A DNA stretch of 64,000 bases from Ahaetulla prasina (taxonomy: Eukaryota > Chordata > Lepidosauria > Squamata > Colubridae): assembly GCF_028640845.1 (NCBI RefSeq), contig NC_080541.1, forward strand, positions 34,625,935-34,689,934. The letters run 5' to 3'. The notes under the pieces were generated by a model. That model had not been told where the DNA came from. It worked only from the letters and a program-made list of their open reading frames with translations, and made no database searches. Below, in pieces: positions 57,914-64,000 of the stretch (within the stretch, counting starts at the first letter, position 1; every line of letters starts with the position of its first letter). The position numbers were made by a program, and so were the translations under genes.

Positions 57914-58160
57914 TTTGAAAAAAACCAAAAAATTTCCCAAACTAGGATTCCAAACCAATTTTACAGAGGGTCTTAGTGAAGATCAAAGGACGACTGTCTT
58001 TTAATTGAAGCGAAGCGGCTTATTTGCACTGTTATCTCTCAAGTTCAAGGATACTCCACAAAGAAACACAAAACTTCACAGCTAACATTAATCAGCGCCA
58101 TTTTTCCTCCACGTCAGCAAAGCAGAAAGGAAGACAAACCAACTTAAACGAAGCAAAATC
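57914..58160 (-). other. L1 5' UTR portion
   Basis: Non-coding region between the start of ORF1 and the junction with duplicate copy B. Moderately GC-rich with CAGCGCCATTTTTCC near 58094. The true 5' end cannot be proven. Confidence 0.6.
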
Positions 58161-59109
58161 CTAACATTTTCTTAAAAATTTCCAGTGTTGGAGCATTCAC
58201 AACTTCTGGAGGCAATTTGTTCCACTCATTAATTGTTCTAACTGTCAGGAAATTTCTCCTTAGTTCTAAGTTGCTTCTCTCCTTGATTAGTTTCCACCCA
58301 TTGCTTCTTGTAATCAAGACAAATTCCTTGTGTATCCAATCACACTTGGCCAATAAAAATTCAATTCAATTCAATTCAATTCAATTCAATTCTATTCTAT
58401 TCTATTCTATTCTATTCTATTCTATTCTATTCTATTCTATTGTTCTACCCTGAGGTGCTTTGGAGAATAGTTTGACTCCCTCTTCTTTGTGGCAACCCCT
58501 GAGATATTGGAACACTGCTATCATGTCTCCCCAACTCCTTCTTTTCATTAAACTAGACATACCCAGTTCCTAAACTGTTCTTTCATATGTTTTAGCCTCC
58601 AGTACCCTAATCATCTTTGTTGCTCTTCTCTGCACTCTTTCTAGAGTCTCAACATCTTTTTTTACATTGTGACGACCAAAAGGTGAATGCAATATTCCAA
58701 GTGTGGCCTTACCAAGGCATTATAAAGTGGTATTAACACTTCACGTGATCTTGATTCTATCCCTCTGTTTATGCAGTGCAGAACTGTGTTGGCTTTTTGG
58801 GCAGCTGCTGGTTCATATCTAAATGGTTGTCCACTAGGACTCCAAGATCCCTCTCACAGTTACTACTATTGAGCAAGATACCACATATATGGTACCTGTG
58901 TATTTTGGGTTTTTTTTGCCTAAATGTAGAACCTTAATTTTTTCACTGTTGAATTTTATTTTGTTAAATAGCGTCCAATGTTCAAGTCTGTCAAGGTCCT
59001 TCTGTATCTTGAGTCTATCTTCTGGAGTGTTGGCTATTCCTGCCAGCTTGGTGTCATCTGCAAATTTGATGAGTTCCTCATCTATCCCTTTGTCCAAGTC
59101 ATGAAGGTG
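58161..59109 (-). mobile_element. CR1 LINE 3' part (copy B)
   Basis: Same element as 48837-49885, lacking its 3' terminus. The RT frame (LDKGIDEELIKFADDTKLAG) is at 58834-59115. The opposite-sense LINE-like insert with (ATTCA)n(ATTCT)n tail is at 58314-58440, shorter than in copy A. Confidence 0.92.
58359..58440. repeat. (ATTCA)n-(ATTCT)n microsatellite (copy B)
   Basis: Counterpart of 49119-49213, contracted. Confidence 0.95.
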
Positions 59110-59147
59110 AAGCATCAGGATTCATACATAATATGCATGGGGAGACT

Positions 59148-59216
59148 GTATGTATGTGTATGTATGTATGTATGTATGCATGTATGTATGTATGTATGTG
59201 TATGTGTATGTATGTG

Positions 59217-59255
<39 letters not shown>
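59148..59255. repeat. (GTAT)n-(TG)n microsatellite (copy B)
   Basis: Counterpart of 49925-50028, with different unit numbers. Confidence 0.95.
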
Positions 59256-59256
<1 letters not shown>

Positions 59257-59442
59257 ATCATGTCTGCCTGACTTTAGCACATACTTTTTTTTAAAAAAAG
59301 ATAAAGATAAAGATAAAGCATTTTTAACCATTTCAGTGATTTTCACTGAGAAAGAAATATAAATATGTGCTTCCACTTTACTCTCCAATGAAATATTAAA
59401 GCGTCATTAAGTGTTAAATTTATACCCTATGACTATCATTAA

Positions 59443-59572
59443 GTGTTGTAAGTGTTGTACATTGATGAAGGTATCTTTTCTTTTATGTACACTGAGAGCA
59501 TATGCACCAAGACAAATTCCTTGCGTGTCCAATCACACTTGGCCAATAAAATTCTATTCTATTCTATTCTAA
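59443..59572 (+). mobile_element. LINE-like 3' end with ATTCT tail (copy B)
   Basis: Counterpart of 50222-50350, with uninterrupted ATTCT units where copy A has CTCTTCT. Confidence 0.8.
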
Positions 59573-60671
59573 ATATTGGAGCTTTATAATATTTAATTTT
59601 GGTTTAAGTAATTTTGACTTTGGGGATGAATGATGCAGCAGACATATTTCAGGTGAGGTCAGTAGCTTGCTTAACAAAGGAGTAACCAAGGGGCTGCTAA
59701 GATGGTGAAGACCTGAGTGAATTCCAGACCAAGTTGCTATCTGCTGGGGCAAGCATGGACTTCACCACAGATTGTGGACCATGTAAAATGATCAGGCACT
59801 TCCATAGCTTTGTTAAAAATATCTAGATACAGCCTTTATGAAATTGATCTAGTGGTTTCTTTGGATGTGGCCTAACCACGTAATGTGAAATGTATGTCAA
59901 CATTCAACTTCTATAAAAATAATGAAAAGATGCATGAATTATCTGGAGAGAGGAAAAAATAGATAAATAAATAACTATTAAGAAGAAAGTTCTTGACCCA
60001 TGGGGTACTAATGGTTAAATTATAACAAATGATCAATTTAGAATATGTATTTACTATGAACCTTCCATTTGTAAACAAAGAAAATTGAAATGTATGAAAC
60101 ATAATATTTTTGGAAGAGAGAACAGCTTATGAAATTATCCACATCCTATTTTCTTCCCAATTTCCATTAATTTTTGCTCCACTAGGGAGATGAAAGATAG
60201 ATGACTCTGTTACCACTGCCATCTCTCCTTACTTTCCAAAAACAATTGATATCATGATACATGGTGATGAATTTGTACATAAATTTAACACGTGTATTGG
60301 GGGTGGGGTGGGTATCTTTAACTGTGATGGTGCACCTACTCTCTTGCAGATTTTCATTTCCTCCTGTGGTTATTCAAGGTTTGGGCACAGGTCTCAAAAT
60401 TGTCTCTATTTTCTGGAATGAAAAAAAATCCCTTTTATATTTAAGTAGTAGGTCTTCTATGTGATAACTAGATTAAGGTTGCAATTCTGTGATATGGGGA
60501 GAAAAACAAAAAAAATCTGAATTTTATGCTCTTTGACAATTTTAGAGAGCCTCCTATGGAATTCTGTGGAGGTAGAATTCCAGCTGACATCAGAATGACA
60601 GGATAACAGCATTGAGAGGGATCTTGGACGTCCTCTAATCCAGCCCCTTACTCAAGCAGGAGATCCTATAT

Positions 60672-60947
60672 CAGTGTTGGCGAACCTATGGCACGCATGC
60701 CAGAAGCAGCACGCGAAACCATCCCACAAAGAATGTGCGGCCTCGCCCCTATTCCACATTCCTGTGATCACACATGTGCTGGCCAGCTGGCCGTCGCATG
60801 CGCGGGAACGGCGGAACCAGGAAGAACGGCGTTCCGGCACACATGTGCAGGCCGGCACCCGACCTTCTGGGTTGATGTTGTGCACATGCGCGATGGCCAG
60901 CTGTTCGTTGGGTGCACTTTCATGCCGGTATCTGGTGTCTGGTGTTT
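60672..60947 (+). mobile_element. hAT-like element (copy B), 3' deleted
   Basis: Starts CAGTGTTGGCGAACC as in copy A but is cut at GGTGTCTGGTGTTT and joined to the CR1 remnant AATTCTAAGG. Compared with A, about 280 bp including the right terminal repeat is missing. Confidence 0.88.
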
Positions 60948-61998
60948 AATTCTAAGGTTTAGCAATTTTTAACTCTCCCAGCTATTATTTCTGCTTAATA
61001 TTATTTTAAACCTCTTAGGGACTGTAATAAAAAAAATCTGTATACAAATATTTTTTGTAGATAAAATGAGCTGCCTGTAAGGCTGCCGTAGTTAGGGAGA
61101 ATTTCAGATAGTCCCAGATGAGCAGAAACTGAAGCCTAATGGCTGGTTGTAGCTCAACCAGAAGGCTACCATCCATCTTTCATCCAAATTCAGATCTGTG
61201 GGGCGTTCCACTTCTAGGAAAGGAGAATCCTCGTCCCTGGTTTCACATTTGGACAGTTCAAATAAGCTTAGGGTTTACAAAGCATTGTGACACAGTTCAT
61301 TTTGTTATAAGCTGCTCAAAATGCTCACATAAATGGTGCTAATTTTCAGGAAAGTAAATTAGCATAATTAATGACCAGCCAAATTTGGGGGTAATACAGT
61401 ATGTAATTAACATTAGAGAGTTCTGTTGTACCACCTGCCCCCACATTTCATTGTTGCTGTCTACGAACTGTACAGGAGGCTATTTTCCCCTTTGCTGCAC
61501 TGAGCAGAGAGCAGCTTTCTTCATCAGAATAAGCCATTAGCTGTAATGGCATGTAGGTGTAATGGAATGTGCTGGAAACATCTGTGCAGAGAGCAGGGGA
61601 GAAATTGCTGCATGCAGTCATAGTCCTTTGGGGAGCTTGATTAAGGATTGCTTCAGAGAACTTGAGATCAGACTTGGGACGCAAAAAAAGAAAAGCAAGG
61701 AAAATAATGCTAATAGATTTACGGGTGTACTGCAGGGAGAACAAAGGATTTAATTTTTTTTTTACTTCCCTTTATTGCTCTTATATTGCATCTGTTCTCT
61801 GTTGGGCTTTGACTTAATGAACTGATCTGGAAAAATGTATCAGAAAATGCAGTTTAGCAAAAGAGGGTATATAACATATAAATATGAAAAGAGCTTAATT
61901 TTTTTTCTCCTTTGATGAAATCATCATTAGAGCAAAAAAGAAGACCCGTGCATTTGTATCATTCCACTTACTATCTTTGAAGGAGGCTTTTACCATTT

Positions 61999-63188
61999 TT
62001 AGAAAGCTATTCTTAATCTGCCTTATCTATTCTGAAAGGGGGGAAAAAATAAAAGTCAGTTTCAACATTCTTAGAATCGTATTTTTTTCTCTCTCCTGCA
62101 AATAGCATTTTCAAATTTAATTATAAGGGAGATTGCATTGCTGTAACACTCCTTTGAATCTGATTTTATTATCCATCAAACTAAGAAACGTCTTTAAAAG
62201 CCGGCGAATCCTGGACGACAGAAAAAGATTTTTTTTCCTATTTATATAAGTAAAATTAATTAGTTCTTAGGTTTTATGTTAAAGGAGGAATATCTGAATA
62301 TGGTGCACACAGCATAACAGGGTGCACATGCAGCAAGACCAGCAAACATAATGCATTTTTTAATGATTAGTTTCATTTTCTGTTTTTTAATAATAAATTA
62401 AACAAAGCCCTGTGTTAGTAATATATCTCCTTCTGCATGTAGTAAACCTTGCTGAGTCGATTCTCTCTCCTTAAAATAGTGCTAGGCAGTTTAGAATTTG
62501 TAGGAAGGCATAATGTAATAAAAATGCAAAAGCTAATAATATTACAGCAACTGTCATTGTTTATCATGTGTAGCACCTGCTTTAAAAAATAAAATAAGGA
62601 CAAGAGGAAGAAAAAAAGAGAAATCATCAAACTGTTCCTAAATGGAAAATCTGGGCACCTTGCCAGTTCCACAGTGTGTTTCAGGTGTGCTATAAATAGG
62701 AACAATAAAGGTACAGATGAGAAAATCAGAAATGATAGGTCTCATAGACATGAAAATATTATGATGATATTATTTGAAAGAAAAATTTGGAGCATCTTCA
62801 AGATTTCTTCCCTATGAATGTAGTTGAATATTTTAGATCTACTAAGACTAATAATCTAATTACCCTTGCCTTAAAAAGCACCTTTATTAAATTAGAAAGA
62901 ACCAGACAGGCTGAAAACATCTTTCCAATGCTAGACTGTGCTAGCAACAAAGCATGAATGATAGTTTTTTAAAAAGGGGGCAATTTTAATAGATATTCAG
63001 GAAGGCATCCAGAAGTTTCACTAATGTAATCTTTGTCTCACTTCTCTGGTCAGTTTCAGACTGAATTTTATAATATATATTCCCTGAAACCATTTCAGAA
63101 CATGACTGACTTCAGGGGGTGAGTAGGGGGTGTAGTAACCAAGCAAGATGGTTACTACAGTCTGATCAAAGCCTCCCTCCTGACGTTG
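61999..63188. other. Unannotated AT-rich stretch
   Basis: Unique sequence right of the duplication. No gene recognised. Confidence 0.55.
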
Positions 63189-63196
63189 ATACAAAG

Positions 63197-64000
63197 CAGG
63201 GGTGAAATGCTCCCGGTTCGGACTGGCTCGGCCAATCCGGTAGCGATGGCGGCGGCTGGTTCGGAGGACCAGTAGCAAAAATCCCTGGCCCCGCCCCCTG
63301 CCCCTGCTGAGCCGCACCATCAGCAGAGATTTTTTTTTTTTACTTTTAAAAGCAGTTTTTCTTCAGCCGAAAACACCTTTAAAAGTTAAAAAAAAACCTC
63401 TGATGATCGTGGGGCTGAGCAGAGATCATCAAAAGGGCCGTAATAGCTCAGGCTGTTAGAAGCCTGTTATTAGAACACAGCAGCCTGCAATTACTGCAGG
63501 TTCAAGCCCGACCCGAGGTTGACTCAGCCTTCCATCCTTTATAAGGTAGGTAAAATGAGGACCCAGATTGTTGGGGGGGCAATAAATTGACTTTGTAAAA
63601 TATACAAATAGAATGAGACTATTGCCTTATACACTGTAAGCCGCCCTGAGTCTTCGGAGAAGGGCGGGATATAAATGTAAATAATAAAAAAAAAACCCTT
63701 TAAAAGTTTTTTTAAAAAAACCCTCTTCAGGCGAAGGGGGAAAAAAAGAGGGGAAAAAAAGAGGTTTTAAAAGCCTCCTCTGGCAATCCCAGAGGAATTT
63801 CCTGATCCTCACAGGCTTTTAAACTCACTTTTTAACAGCCTCCACTTACAAGAGCCCCCAGCCATGCCCAGCCAATTCCCCCTCCTCACTTACCTATAAT
63901 TACTGCTCCTTTCGGGCTGGCACCAGCATGCTTTTCTTCAGCTACTGATTACAGTTTGCTTTGACTTCCTGCTTTGCTGAATGAGGAACTCTGGGAGGTG
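63197..64000 (-). mobile_element. hAT-like element, runs off the window
   Basis: Starts CAGGGGTGAAATGCTCCCGG, with GGTTCGGACTGGCTCGG, as in the subterminal part of the 31818 element read from its right end (GAACCAGCCCGAACC). The candidate left TSD is ATACAAAG (63189-63196). The right end is not inside the window. Contains poly-T/poly-A blocks, GC-rich islands and a nested SINE. Confidence 0.65.
63437..63692 (+). mobile_element. tRNA-derived SINE with L2-like tail
   Basis: GGGCCGTAATAGCTCAGGCTG head (A box), GCAGGTTCAAGCCCGACC B box, GGTTGACTCAGCCTTCCATCC, AATGAGGACCCAGATTGTTG, and the 3' end AAGCCGCCCTGAGTC-TTCGG, GAAGGGCGGGATATAAAT followed by A-rich tail. The 3' end shares its core with the L2 tail at 31185, so L2 machinery probably mobilised it. 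Inserted in the 63197 element between AAAAACCTCTGATGATC and CCCTTTAAAAG. Confidence 0.88.

Larger units (their letters stand above)
53068..58160 (-). mobile_element. L1 LINE, antisense, between duplicate copies
   Basis: A 5.1-kb L1 with 5' UTR (57914-58160), ORF1 and ORF2 in minus orientation. Its 3' end is missing: sequence stops at 53068 within the ORF2 C-terminus (GRIIIARYWKLDV and RIEEWNSEM near 53080-53130), with no 3' UTR, G-rich tract or poly-A. The missing 3' end means this is not a simple insertion boundary. Confidence 0.93.
58161..61998 (+). repeat. Segmental duplication, copy B (3.84 kb)
   Basis: Direct repeat of 48921-53067. It begins inside the CR1 exactly at the L1 boundary, so the terminal 84 bp of CR1 and its AAT/GAT tail are absent. 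It continues to GGCTTTTACCATTT and then into sequence not present after copy A. Confidence 0.96.

Noticed and set aside
48921..61998. Giant 4-kb target-site duplication made by a normal L1 insertion
   Set aside because: The L1 has no 3' UTR or poly-A at its 53068 end, and TSDs of L1 are normally under about 20 bp.

Overview
The window is animal genomic DNA, most likely from a squamate reptile and probably a snake. The evidence is AT-rich sequence with no bacterial gene organisation, CR1, L2 and L1 LINE remnants, Sauria-type tRNA SINEs ending in (CTTTAC)-like tails, LINE 3' ends running into (ATTCT)n and (GATA)n microsatellites, and many short hAT-like elements. No host protein-coding exon, rRNA, tRNA gene or CRISPR array could be supported. 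The longer open frames are transposon remnants, or simple repeats and palindromes translated by chance. The window looks like a gene desert or a large intron.

Layout. 1-7.7 kb: a CA microsatellite, a CR1 with a readable reverse transcriptase, an antisense tRNA SINE with target-site duplications (TSDs), a 52-bp repeated motif and two hAT-like MITEs with perfect 8-bp TSDs. 7.8-10.2 kb: a nearly identical 625-bp tandem array, each unit carrying a small hAT-like element. 10.2-26 kb: mostly unclassifiable AT-rich DNA with scattered MITEs, a Sauria SINE, tandem duplications and microsatellites. 26.1-31.4 kb: a nested LINE stack. A jockey/Rex-type LINE end was split by a 3-kb L2 element, and an L1 lacking its reverse transcriptase sits at the L2 5' edge, bounded by a 17-bp TSD. 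31.4-48.8 kb: more hAT elements with TSDs, SINEs, an LTR-like element, a long purine microsatellite and CR1 tails. 48.8-62 kb: a roughly 4-kb segment present twice in direct orientation, separated by a 5.1-kb antisense L1 with recognisable ORF1 and ORF2. 62-64 kb: AT-rich DNA, then another hAT-like element containing a SINE with an L2-like tail.

The parts do not form a pathway. They are a stratigraphy of insertions, deletions and local duplications. Every transposon coding frame is broken, so none is likely to be autonomous. I found no convincing new functional system. The most interesting items are structural: the L1-separated duplication (real rearrangement or joined haplotypes), the MITE-bearing tandem array whose left edge lies in a foldback element, and the RT-less L1.
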